From Pseudomonadota bacterium (lineage in GTDB: Bacteria > Pseudomonadota > Gammaproteobacteria > Burkholderiales > Burkholderiaceae_C): a stretch of DNA of 36,633 nucleotides. The translations under genes and the position numbers were made by a program. Shown in pieces: positions 24,707 to 31,843 of this stretch. The notes under the pieces were generated by a model. It was not told where the DNA came from and searched no databases. It was given only the letters and a program-made list of their open reading frames with translations. The DNA lies in contig JAFEEB010000021.1 in assembly GCA_018241325.1 (NCBI GenBank), positions 109,292 through 145,924 of the forward strand, written 5' to 3'. The first letter of the stretch is position 1, and every line of letters starts with the position of its first letter.

Positions 24707-24721
24707 GTGGACGATGTACAC
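24707..24721. promoter_or_regulatory. TetR operator half-palindrome site 1
   Basis: GTGGACGATGTACAC is an inverted repeat (GTGGAC, 3 bp, GTACAC) with one mismatch. It lies directly downstream of the -10 box of the minus-strand promoter, touching it, and is the partner of the similar site at 24745-24759. Centres are 38 bp apart. Confidence 0.65.
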
Positions 24722-24749
24722 TTATACGCTTGATGGATGTCGATGTGAA
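24721..24749 (-). promoter_or_regulatory. promoter of the 13-gene minus-strand operon
   Basis: On the minus strand, TTCACA (24744-24749) and TATAAG (24721-24726) are separated by 17 bp, close to the sigma-70 consensus. The -35 box lies inside operator site 2 and the -10 box touches operator site 1, so a bound dimer at either site would block RNA polymerase. Confidence 0.65.
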
Positions 24750-24759
24750 CAGTGTCCAC
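24745..24759. promoter_or_regulatory. TetR operator half-palindrome site 2
   Basis: GTGAACAGTGTCCAC is an inverted repeat (GTGAAC, 3 bp, GTCCAC) with one mismatch. It shares the pattern GTGnACnnnGTnCAC with site 1. It overlaps the -35 box of the operon promoter and lies 16 bp upstream of the tetR-type start codon, so autoregulation is likely. Confidence 0.65.
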
Positions 24760-24775
24760 GTAAAACCAAGTAAAA

Positions 24776-25447
24776 ATGTCGGATAAGGCTTCGCGTGCCG
24801 CGCGCGGCACCTACCGCCACGGCGACCTTCGCCGCGCGCTGCTGGAGGCGGGTGTGGCGCTGGCGCGCGAAGGCGGGCCGCAGGCGATCGTGCTGCGCGA
24901 GGCCACGCGTCGCGCCGGCGTGGTGCCCAACGCCGCGTACCGGCATTTCGCCAACCACCAGGCGCTGTTCGAGGCGGTGCGCGGCGTGGCGCTGTCGTAT
25001 CTGTCGCGGTCGATCGAGGCCGAGATCGCCGCCGCGCACCGCCTGCGCGAGCCGCGCCGGCGCGCGCGCGCCGCGCTGCGCGGCGTGGGCCTGGGCTACC
25101 TGCGCTTCGCGCGCCAGGAGCCGGGGCTGTTTCGCACCGCGTTTGCCGCGCGGCCGTTCGGCGTCGATGAGTTTGCTGGCGACGACGACGCGCCGCGCGG
25201 CGCCAGCGGGCTGGATCCGTTCCAACTGCTCTGCCAGGCGCTCGACGGCCTGGTCGAAGCCGGCCTGCTGCCGCCCGCACGCCGCCCGGGCGCCGAGTGG
25301 ATGGCCTGGTCGGCGGTGCATGGCATGGCGTTCCTGATGCTCGACGGTCCCTTGCGCGGCCTCCAGGACGCCGCATGTGGCCAACTTGCCGAGCGGCTGG
25401 TGGCGATGGTCGAACAGGGCCTGCTGGCCGCGCCGCACGCGCCGTGA
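24776..25447 (+). CDS. TetR/AcrR family transcriptional regulator
   Basis: This is a 223-residue TetR-family repressor. The N-terminal DNA-binding domain covers about 13-62: GDLRRALLEAGVALAREGG, then the helix-turn-helix IVLREATRRAGVVPNAAYRHFANHQALFEAV. The C-terminal ligand domain includes GLGYLRFARQEPGLFRTAF and a final amphipathic helix, a type commonly called WHG. The gene is divergent from the DUF1428 gene with an 84-bp gap that contains two similar 15-bp inverted repeats, a typical arrangement for a local repressor that also controls itself. The ligand is unknown; the target genes suggest an electrophile, aromatic compound or antibiotic. Confidence 0.9.
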   Translation: MSDKASRAARGTYRHGDLRRALLEAGVALAREGGPQAIVLREATRRAGVVPNAAYRHFANHQALFEAVRGVALSYLSRSIEAEIAAAHRLREPRRRARAALRGVGLGYLRFARQEPGLFRTAFAARPFGVDEFAGDDDAPRGASGLDPFQLLCQALDGLVEAGLLPPARRPGAEWMAWSAVHGMAFLMLDGPLRGLQDAACGQLAERLVAMVEQGLLAAPHAP

Positions 25448-25458
25448 GCGCGAGCCGG

Positions 25459-25482
25459 CGCGGCACGGCGTCGCGTGCGGCG
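25459..25482. terminator. GC-rich hairpin between convergent genes
   Basis: CGCGGCACG (25459-25467) pairs with CGTGCGGCG (25474-25482) in eight of nine positions around a 6-nt loop. It lies 11 bp after the tetR-type stop and 18 bp from the DJ-1 gene stop. There is no T-tract, so a terminator role is only suggested by position. Confidence 0.35.
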
Positions 25483-25500
25483 TGCGCAGGCCCGCATCGG

Positions 25501-26649
25501 TCACAGGCGCACCGGCGACGGCGGGTATTCGAGCTGCATCCTGACGACGTCGCCGGTGCGTTGGCCATAGCGCACGGCGATCGCTTGCAGTGCGTGGCGC
25601 AACGCGTGAGCGGGTGTCCGCTCGGCGAATGACTCGACCCTGTCGTCGAGCGTCCAGCTAGCCGCGACGCGATCCGGCACGATGCGCACGCCCTGGCTGG
25701 TGGTGACGGGCTGTGCGGCACCGGCGAACGTGACGGCGCCAGATCGATAGGTGCGCGACCAGGCATCGGCCACCAGCCCCAGCGCCACTTCGTCCATGCC
25801 CGGGCGCAGTTCGATGCCCATCTTTTCGTGGTTCCAGAACGCCAGCCTGTTCTCGAGAACCGTGGTGGCGAACGGGCGCGTGAATCGGAAGGCGCTGCTG
25901 TCGTGCCGTGCGTCCCATGAAGTCAGGCCGAGCTGATGGGCGACATCTTCGGCCTTGGCGCGCCCGGCGATGGCTTGGATCAACGTCAGCGTCATCGGCA
26001 TCGCCGCCGTGATGCCGGTGGTCGTCGCCACGCCCCGGTCCACCACCATCCGGCGGTCGGGCACGTAATCGATCGAAGGATGGCGCCGCAGCAACTCCTT
26101 GACGTAGTACCAGTGCGTGGTGGCGCGCCGACCGTCCAGCAGGCCTGCCGCGGCCGCCACTTTGGCGCCGGCGCAGACCGCGATGATGGTGGCGCCGCCG
26201 GCAGCCTGGCGCTGCAGCCAGGCGACGACCGTGGGGTCGTCGTCGCGGCTCATGGCCGGCACGATCACGTAGTCGGCGCCCTGGGGGTGCTGTTGATCGA
26301 ATTCGGCCAGGGTGGCGTCGGGCAGGACCGTGAGCGCCGGATAGAGCTGGACCGACCCCGGCCCGCTGGCCAGCAGGAGGACGTCGGCGACGCCCGCGCG
26401 CCGCAGGATTCCCGCCGGCATCAAATAGTCATTGGTCTCGGTGGCGTCGTTGATGCCGACGACGGCCACCAGCGGCCGCGCGCGCTTGGGCGGCTGCAGG
26501 CCCGCCAGCATGGCCGCCATCTCCGACTCTGGTACCTGCGGCGCCGAGACCACGGAGGCCGGCGGCAGGCTGAACAGCCAGCCGCCGAAGCCGAGCAGCA
26601 GCAGCGCCAGTGCGACGGCGCTCCCGGCGAGAAAGGTTCTGGGCTTCAT
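25501..26649 (-). CDS. membrane-anchored DJ-1/PfpI family protein
   Basis: This 382-residue protein has one N-terminal transmembrane helix (LAGSAVALALLLLGFGGWLF) followed by a DJ-1/PfpI domain. The nucleophile elbow is IIAVCAGAKVAAAAGLL with the conserved Cys, and ATTHWYYVKELLRRHPSIDYVPDRRMV matches the corresponding part of GlxA-type regulators. The region after about residue 245 has no helix-turn-helix and forms an extra domain I cannot name. The start at 26649 is preferred because GGAG lies 6 bp upstream; ATG 26661 is in frame. It is divergent from a GlxA-type regulator with an operator between them. It may be an enzyme of the isonitrile hydratase type or a sensor; this is not decidable from sequence. 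Confidence 0.8.
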   Translation of the reverse strand: MKPRTFLAGSAVALALLLLGFGGWLFSLPPASVVSAPQVPESEMAAMLAGLQPPKRARPLVAVVGINDATETNDYLMPAGILRRAGVADVLLLASGPGSVQLYPALTVLPDATLAEFDQQHPQGADYVIVPAMSRDDDPTVVAWLQRQAAGGATIIAVCAGAKVAAAAGLLDGRRATTHWYYVKELLRRHPSIDYVPDRRMVVDRGVATTTGITAAMPMTLTLIQAIAGRAKAEDVAHQLGLTSWDARHDSSAFRFTRPFATTVLENRLAFWNHEKMGIELRPGMDEVALGLVADAWSRTYRSGAVTFAGAAQPVTTSQGVRIVPDRVAASWTLDDRVESFAERTPAHALRHALQAIAVRYGQRTGDVVRMQLEYPPSPVRL

Positions 26650-26702
26650 CCGTGACTCCATGATGTTTCGATCAGTCCAGCCAACCGTACGCTCTTGCGG
26701 TG

Positions 26703-26737
26703 TGGCAGCAATGACAATTTCATGGTAATTTCTGCCA
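26703..26737. promoter_or_regulatory. inverted-repeat operator of the GlxA-type regulator
   Basis: TGGCAG (26703-26708) and CTGCCA (26732-26737) are the ends of a 35-bp inverted repeat; the arms agree as TGGCAGnAATnACnAT. It fills the short gap before the regulator gene and ends at its start codon. AT-rich inner bases contrast with the GC-rich surroundings. Confidence 0.65.
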
Positions 26738-27706
26738 ATGCGCCGCGTCGTGCTCGTCGTCTACCCGGGGTTCGAACTGCTCGACTTGTCGGGCCCGGCG
26801 TCGGTGTTCAACGGCGCCAATCGCGCCTTGGGCCAGCACGGCGCGGCGCCTGCATACGGCATTGAACTGCTGTCCGCGGCCGGCGGGCAGATCAGCAGCA
26901 GCAGCGGCGTCGCGGTCGATACGCGCGCCATCGACGCCAGGGCTGCCGGCCGGATCGACACCCTGCTCATCGTCGGCGCGGAGCGCGCGCCTTTGCAGGC
27001 CGCGATGGCCGACCCGCTCCTGCTGAAGGTGATGCCGGGGCTGGCGCGCGGCGCCCGCCGCTTCGGCTCGGTCTGCACCGGCGTGTTCGTGCTGGCGCGG
27101 CTCGGCCTGATCGAGGGCCGGCGCGTCACGACGCACTGGGACGCCAGCGCGCCGCTGGCGCGCGCCTGCGGCAGTACCGTCGATGCCGACGCCCTGTACG
27201 TCACCGATGGCCGGCTCTGGACTTCGGCCGGCGTCAGCACGGGCATCGACATGGCGCTGGCCATGGTGGCGCAAGACCTGGGCGCCGCCGTGGCCGGCGA
27301 GATCGCCAAGCGCCTCGTGCTGTACGCGCGGCGCCCGGGGTATCAGTCGCAGTTCAGCCCGTTGCTGAAGGCGCAGGCGCGCGCCGGCAGCCCGTTTGGC
27401 GAACTGATGGACTGGATTCAGACGCACCTCGACGCCCCGCTCGACGTGCCGGCGCTGGCCGACCGCGCCGCCATGACAGAGCGCACCTTTCACCGCAAGT
27501 TCACCGCCGCCGTCGGGCAGACGCCGGCGCGCTTCGTCGACACGGTACGGCTGGACGCGGCGCGCATGCTGCTGTCCCAGGGCCAGTCGCTGAAAGCCGT
27601 CGCGCGGCAGGTGGGCCTGTTTCCGGCCACGCGGCTGGCCGACGCGTTCGAGCGCCGTTTCGGCGTGACGCCGCGGCTGTTTCGCGAACTGCACGGCGAG
27701 TTCTGA
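26738..27706 (+). CDS. GlxA family transcriptional regulator (DJ-1/PfpI + AraC HTH)
   Basis: This is a 322-residue regulator with an N-terminal DJ-1/PfpI ligand domain (RVVLVVYPGFELLDLSGPASVF; FGSVCTGVFVLARLGLIEGRRVTTHW, with the conserved Cys) and a C-terminal AraC-type DNA-binding domain (LDVPALADRAAMTERTFHRKFTAAVGQTPARFVDTVRLDAARMLL, then QVGLFPATRLADAFERRFGVTPR). The nucleotides before the ATG carry no Shine-Dalgarno but TAATTT ends 6 bp upstream, which fits a leaderless transcript. It probably controls the divergent membrane DJ-1 gene and perhaps itself through the inverted repeat between them. The ligand is unknown. Confidence 0.92.
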   Translation: MRRVVLVVYPGFELLDLSGPASVFNGANRALGQHGAAPAYGIELLSAAGGQISSSSGVAVDTRAIDARAAGRIDTLLIVGAERAPLQAAMADPLLLKVMPGLARGARRFGSVCTGVFVLARLGLIEGRRVTTHWDASAPLARACGSTVDADALYVTDGRLWTSAGVSTGIDMALAMVAQDLGAAVAGEIAKRLVLYARRPGYQSQFSPLLKAQARAGSPFGELMDWIQTHLDAPLDVPALADRAAMTERTFHRKFTAAVGQTPARFVDTVRLDAARMLLSQGQSLKAVARQVGLFPATRLADAFERRFGVTPRLFRELHGEF

Positions 27707-27752
27707 CGGGCAGGCGTCAGAATCTCCCTGAACCAGCATCACGGCCCCCACC

Positions 27753-28715
27753 ATGCGCACACCCCACGGCATTCACGTCATCGACACCGGCTTCGTGCGC
27801 CCGCGCCTGGACGCGGCCTACCTGGTCGTCGAGAAGGGGCGAGGCGCCTTCATCGACTGCGGCGTCAACCATTCGGTGCCGCACCTGCTGGCGGCGCTTG
27901 ATGGGGCAGGGCTGGCGCCGAAGGACGTGGACTGGCTGATCCTGACGCATGTGCACCTGGACCATGCCGGCGGCGCGGGCGAACTGTTGCGCCATTTGCC
28001 CGGCGCCCGCCTGGTGGTGCACCCGCGCGGCGCGCGGCACATGATCGATCCCAGCCGCCTGTGGGCCGGCGCCACGGCCGTCTATGGCGAGGCCGAGATG
28101 CAGCGCAGCTACGGCCAGTTGGTGCCGGTGGCGGCCGATCGCGTGGTCGAGGCGCCCGACGGGCACGCGGTGGACCTGGCCGGCCGGCGCCTCGTCTGCC
28201 TGGACACGCCCGGCCATGCGCGGCACCACAACGCCATCTTCGATCCGGCCTCGGGCTGCGTGTTCAGCGGCGACACCTTCGGCGTGTCCTACCGCGAGTT
28301 CGATACCGCGCGCGGCCCCTTCATCCTGCCCGCGACCTCGCCGATCGAATTCGACCCGCCGGCGCTGCACCGCTCCATCGACCGCCTGGTGGCGCTCAAG
28401 CCCGCGGCCATCTATCCCACGCACTTCGGGCGCATCGAGCCGGTGGCGCCGCTGGCGCGCGAGTTGCATGCCCAGCTGGACGCCATGGTGGCCATCGGCT
28501 TCACCGCGCGCGCCGCCGGTGCAGCGGGTGCCGACCGCCACCATGCGCTGAAGGCCGGCCTGCGCCAGCTTTATGCCAGCCGCGCGGCGCAGCACGGCTG
28601 GACAGGCGACGCCGCCGAACTCGATCGCCTGCTGGCGATCGACATCGAGCTGAACGCGCAGGGGCTGGGCGTGTGGCTGGATCGCGGCGCGCCAGCGCGG
28701 GCCCATGAGCGCTGA
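27753..28715 (+). CDS. MBL fold metallo-hydrolase
   Basis: This is a 320-residue metallo-beta-lactamase-fold hydrolase. The metal-binding signature is THVHLDHAGG (His66, His68, Asp70, His71), followed by the His in DTPGHARHHN, the Asp in FSGDTFG and the His in YPTHFGRIEP, so both metal sites are complete. A C-terminal helical extension after about 230 distinguishes it from glyoxalase II. Substrate unknown; similar proteins are annotated as thioesterase- or lactonase-like. The 3' end overlaps the sirtuin gene by 11 bp, so the two are probably translated together. Confidence 0.87.
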   Translation: MRTPHGIHVIDTGFVRPRLDAAYLVVEKGRGAFIDCGVNHSVPHLLAALDGAGLAPKDVDWLILTHVHLDHAGGAGELLRHLPGARLVVHPRGARHMIDPSRLWAGATAVYGEAEMQRSYGQLVPVAADRVVEAPDGHAVDLAGRRLVCLDTPGHARHHNAIFDPASGCVFSGDTFGVSYREFDTARGPFILPATSPIEFDPPALHRSIDRLVALKPAAIYPTHFGRIEPVAPLARELHAQLDAMVAIGFTARAAGAAGADRHHALKAGLRQLYASRAAQHGWTGDAAELDRLLAIDIELNAQGLGVWLDRGAPARAHER

Positions 28716-29448
28716 CACGCCAACCCTGGACACGGTGCGCGCGTGGCTGTGGGCCGCGCGCCGCATTGCGGTGCTGACGGGCGCCGGGGTCAGCGCCGAA
28801 TCGGGCGTGCCGACCTTTCGCGACGCGCAGACGGGGCTGTGGGCGCGCTTTCGGCCCGAGGAGCTGGCCACCGAAGCGGCGTTTCGGCGCGACCCCGGGC
28901 GCGTGTGGGCCTGGTACGCCGAGCGGCGCGCCCGGCTGCAGGGCGTGCAGCCCAACGCGGGCCACCATGCGCTGGCCGCCTTCGAGCAGCGCCATCCGGG
29001 TCGCATGACGCTGATCACGCAGAACGTCGATGGGCTGCACCAGGGGGCCGGTAGTCGGGGGGTGCTGTGCCTGCACGGCGACCTGTTCGAGAACCGCTGG
29101 CTGGACGTGCCGCGCGACTGCTGCCGCATCGACGATGCCTGTGTCGGCCACCCGCCGTACTGTGACCGCTGCGGCAACCTCGTGCGCCCCGGCGTGGTGT
29201 GGTTCGGCGAGCCGCTGCCCTATGCCGCGCTGGACGCAGCGCAGCGGGCCGCGCGTGCGTGCGAGGTGATGCTGGTGGTCGGCACCTCGGGCCAGGTCCA
29301 GCCGGCGGGTGGGCTGGCCCGGCTGGCGCGTCAGGCGGGCGCCCGGGTGGTCGTCGTCAACCCCGAGCCGACCGAACTGGACGCTGTGGCCCATGCCATC
29401 CTGGCCGGGCCTGCGGCGCGACTCGTCCCTGAGCTGCTGGATTTTTGA
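28705..29448 (+). CDS. cobB: NAD-dependent deacylase, class III sirtuin (SIRT5/CobB-like)
   Basis: Sirtuins remove acyl groups from lysine using NAD+, giving nicotinamide and O-acyl-ADP-ribose. This 247-residue protein has the NAD motif TGAGVSAESGVPTFR (25-39), TQNVDGLH (105-112) and the catalytic His124 in LHGD. The pair Tyr71/Arg74 in WYAERR is the YxxR signature of class III enzymes that prefer succinyl and malonyl groups. The zinc module has Cys139/140, Cys146, Cys153 and Cys156; the first pair has unusual spacing. Removing acyl marks would tie in with acyl-CoA made by central metabolism, but that link is general. Co-expression with the MBL gene is likely from the 11-bp overlap. Confidence 0.9.
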   Translation: MSADTPTLDTVRAWLWAARRIAVLTGAGVSAESGVPTFRDAQTGLWARFRPEELATEAAFRRDPGRVWAWYAERRARLQGVQPNAGHHALAAFEQRHPGRMTLITQNVDGLHQGAGSRGVLCLHGDLFENRWLDVPRDCCRIDDACVGHPPYCDRCGNLVRPGVVWFGEPLPYAALDAAQRAARACEVMLVVGTSGQVQPAGGLARLARQAGARVVVVNPEPTELDAVAHAILAGPAARLVPELLDF

Positions 29449-29460
29449 TTGACTTCTGCA

Positions 29461-29482
29461 TCACGCGCGCCGACGCGCGTGA
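29461..29482. terminator. perfect 9-bp stem hairpin between convergent genes
   Basis: TCACGCGCG (29461-29469), loop CCGA, CGCGCGTGA (29474-29482). It lies 12 bp after the sirtuin stop and 9 bp from the stop of the convergent lipoprotein gene. No run of T follows on either strand, so it is a candidate bidirectional terminator or transcript end-protecting hairpin. Confidence 0.5.
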
Positions 29483-29491
29483 CGGGACGGC

Positions 29492-31045
29492 TCATTCCGA
29501 GGGTCGTTCGCGTCGTTCGTCGGCGTGTTTGCCGGGTTCCTTGGGCGCCGGGCGTGCGGCCTGCGGGCGCGGCGCTGCGGGGTGCTCGGCGGTGATCCGG
29601 GCGGCGCCGGGCGCGGCCCGCTCGACCGGGACGGGGGCGGGTTGGGGCGGGCGCGCCGCGTGCTCGGCCAGGGTGTTGCGCCGGGGTTCCGGCGCTTGCG
29701 GCGCCCGGGTGTTGGCGGGCCGCGCGGCGGGCTCGGGCTCGGGGCGGATCAGCGCCGGCCGGACTTCGCGCGGCCGCTCGTTGTCGCGCGCCTGGGGCGG
29801 GGGCGCCAGCGGGGGCATCTCAGGGCGCGGCGCCGAGCCGTCGATGCGCCGATCCGGCAGATGCTCCGGCGCCGTGCGGGCTTCGGGCACGCGCTCGAGC
29901 GGCGCCGGCGCGGTGGGCGCGTGTTCGACAGGCAGGCGCGCCTGCGGCGGGCGCGCATCGGGTCTCGGGGGCATGCCGGCCAGCGGTTCGCGGCGTTCGG
30001 GTGGCATGGCGCCCGCTGCGCGCTCGTTTGGGGGCGCGGGCGGTTGCGCGGCGTGCGCTGGCTGGCCGGGGGCCATCCGGCGCACGGGCTGCGGAGGCGG
30101 CAGGCTTGCAGCCTCGCGACCGGGCGCGGCCGCCAGGTTGAAGCGCTGCTGCGTTTGCGGCAGCGGCGCCTGCCAGTGCGTCATCGGCTTCACGGCGGCG
30201 GCCAGCGCGGCGTGCGCGGGCATGTCGCCACGGAACGCGCGGTGGTCGGCGGTGGCGCTGGCCGGCGCTTCGATGATCACGTTGCGCACGTTGGTGATGC
30301 GGTTGTTGATGACCGTGTTGTTCACCACCGTGTTGTTGATCGTCACGCCGTGGTTGTCGGCGATGTGCATGCCGCCGTGAATGATGGCCGGTGCGCCGGT
30401 GACCACCGCCGGCGGCGTGCCGATGGGGGCCGGCACGATCAGGCCCAGGGCCGAGCCCGGCGGCGGCGGCACGAACACGCCTTGGGGCCCCAGGGCCAGG
30501 GTGCCCACCACGCCGGGCAGGGCCACCGACAGCGTCAGGCGCAGCGTGGGGGGCGGCGGCACAAAGGCCAGGCCGGGCGCGCACCAAAAGCCGTTGACAA
30601 ACACGACGGCGTTGCCGCGGTGCTCATAGTACGGCTCGACCCACAGGTAGCCCGGGCGCGGCGGCGGCGCCCAATAGCCGGCCGACCAGACCCAGCGGCT
30701 TTGCCAGGCCCAGTAGCCGCCCACCCACACGGCATCGGCGAAAGGCGCGGGCGGCGGCGCCTGCACCAGCATGGGCGGAGGCGCCCAGGGCACCAGCAAG
30801 GGCGCGGGCTGCACCAAGGGCGCTTCGGCGTACACGCTGATGACGGGGGGCGGCTCGCTGAGCACCGCCGGCGCGGCCGCTGCGGGCGGCGGGCTGTAGG
30901 CCACGGGCTGCACCACGGTGCAGGCGCCCAGCAGCGCCGCGCTGGCCAGCGCAGCGCACAGCCCGGCCCGCTGCGGCTGCCAGCGGGCGGACGACGCACG
31001 CGTGCCGGCACCGCCCGTTGAAAATGCATGGGAATGGAACGACAT
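29492..31045 (-). CDS. proline/alanine-rich lipoprotein with aromatic (Tyr/Trp/Gly) repeat region
   Basis: This is a 517-residue exported protein of unknown function. The N-terminus has a basic stretch and hydrophobic segment ending in LLGAC with the lipid-attachment Cys42. Residues about 106-155 are rich in W, Y and G (WVGGYWAWQSRWVWSAGYWAP and PGYLWVEPYY), as in YXWXGXW-repeat proteins. An Asn/Thr-rich segment follows (NNTVVNNTVINNRITN). Residues beyond about 300 are a long, charged, Pro/Ala/Arg-rich tail with no fold visible. Its opposite strand is also open for 498 codons, which is a side effect of the GC-rich, repetitive tail. Start 31045 has AAAGG upstream. It is monocistronic. Confidence 0.72.
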   Translation of the reverse strand: MSFHSHAFSTGGAGTRASSARWQPQRAGLCAALASAALLGACTVVQPVAYSPPPAAAAPAVLSEPPPVISVYAEAPLVQPAPLLVPWAPPPMLVQAPPPAPFADAVWVGGYWAWQSRWVWSAGYWAPPPRPGYLWVEPYYEHRGNAVVFVNGFWCAPGLAFVPPPPTLRLTLSVALPGVVGTLALGPQGVFVPPPPGSALGLIVPAPIGTPPAVVTGAPAIIHGGMHIADNHGVTINNTVVNNTVINNRITNVRNVIIEAPASATADHRAFRGDMPAHAALAAAVKPMTHWQAPLPQTQQRFNLAAAPGREAASLPPPQPVRRMAPGQPAHAAQPPAPPNERAAGAMPPERREPLAGMPPRPDARPPQARLPVEHAPTAPAPLERVPEARTAPEHLPDRRIDGSAPRPEMPPLAPPPQARDNERPREVRPALIRPEPEPAARPANTRAPQAPEPRRNTLAEHAARPPQPAPVPVERAAPGAARITAEHPAAPRPQAARPAPKEPGKHADERRERPSE

Positions 31046-31246
31046 GAACAGAGCCTTTGCACGGGTCGGCTGCGCTGTGCGTGCATCGCCGCCATGACGA
31101 GCAAGGAGGCAGCCGAACGAGACCCTGGTTCAACGGCGCGGGCTGGCCGGCGGTTGACGCGGCCTGGGCGGGCCTGCGATTCGTCAGCGCCGGGACGTCA
31201 GCCGGGATGTCAAAAGGATCATGCCGTGATGAGACGGATCGGGCGC
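31046..31246. other. intergenic region with a 12-bp tandem repeat
   Basis: This 201-bp gap holds the promoter region of the lipoprotein gene. On the minus strand a TTGACA-type -35 (plus TGTCAA near 31208-31213) overlaps two tandem copies of GCCGGGAnGTCA at 31189-31200 and 31201-31212, differing at one base. I found no good -10 at the right spacing. Confidence 0.35.
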
Positions 31247-31843
31247 CTATACCCAACCCAGCGCGCCCAGCAGCGCCCCGGCGCCGATCAGCCACAGCAG
31301 GTGGATGCGCGTGCGCCAGACGATCAGCGTGGCGACGGCGGTCAGCAGCCACAGGTGCCAGTCGCGCGCCGGCTGGTCGTGCGCGGCGGTCAGCAGCCAG
31401 CCGGTGACCAGCAACAGGCCGATCACGATTGGCGCCATGCCCGCCTTGAAGGCGCGCACCGAGCGGCGCGTGCGATTGCGGTGCGCCCAGCGCGTGGCGG
31501 TGTAGGTCAGCACGCCCGAGGGCAGCAGCATGCCCAGCATGGTGACGAACGCGCCAGCGCCCGCCAGCCCGTAGGCGCGCCAGCCCGCTGCCGCGCCGCC
31601 GCCGGCGTTCAGTCCCACGTTCCAGCCCATCAGGGCCACGAACAGCACGTTGGGCCCGGGGGCCGCCTGGGCCAGCGCGATCGAGCCGTTGAACTGCGAC
31701 TCGCTCAGCCAGCGGCGGTCCATGACCAGGTAGCGGTGCATCTCGGGCGCCGTGCCGATGGCGCCACCCACCGCCAGCAGCGACAGCGACAGGTAGCGCA
31801 CGAACAAATCCAGCCAGTCGGCCGCGTTCATCGTGATGGTCAT
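31247..31843 (-). CDS. chrA: chromate transporter, short ChrA half (C-terminal partner)
   Basis: This 198-residue CHR-family membrane protein is one half of a split chromate efflux pump. It has about six hydrophobic helices, the LSLLAVGGAIGTAPEMHRYLV opening and the AQAAPGPNVLFVALMGW motif that matches the family APGPN signature. The ATG at 31843 overlaps the stop of the first half gene (ATGA), so both halves are made from one transcript in a fixed ratio and probably form a heterodimer. The open frame extends to 31996, but that part is a shadow. Export of chromate is inferred from the family. Confidence 0.87.
   Translation of the reverse strand: MTITMNAADWLDLFVRYLSLSLLAVGGAIGTAPEMHRYLVMDRRWLSESQFNGSIALAQAAPGPNVLFVALMGWNVGLNAGGGAAAGWRAYGLAGAGAFVTMLGMLLPSGVLTYTATRWAHRNRTRRSVRAFKAGMAPIVIGLLLVTGWLLTAAHDQPARDWHLWLLTAVATLIVWRTRIHLLWLIGAGALLGALGWV

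Noticed and set aside
24492-25766. 424-codon minus-strand frame opposite the TetR gene
   Set aside because: It is Arg/Pro/Ala-rich antisense shadow that would cross the operator region and run into the DUF1428 gene out of frame.
29525-31021. 498-codon plus-strand open frame opposite the proline-rich lipoprotein
   Set aside because: It has no lipobox, domain or ribosome-binding site and its composition is Arg/Gly/Ala-rich, as expected for the antisense of Pro/Ala-rich GC-rich coding DNA.
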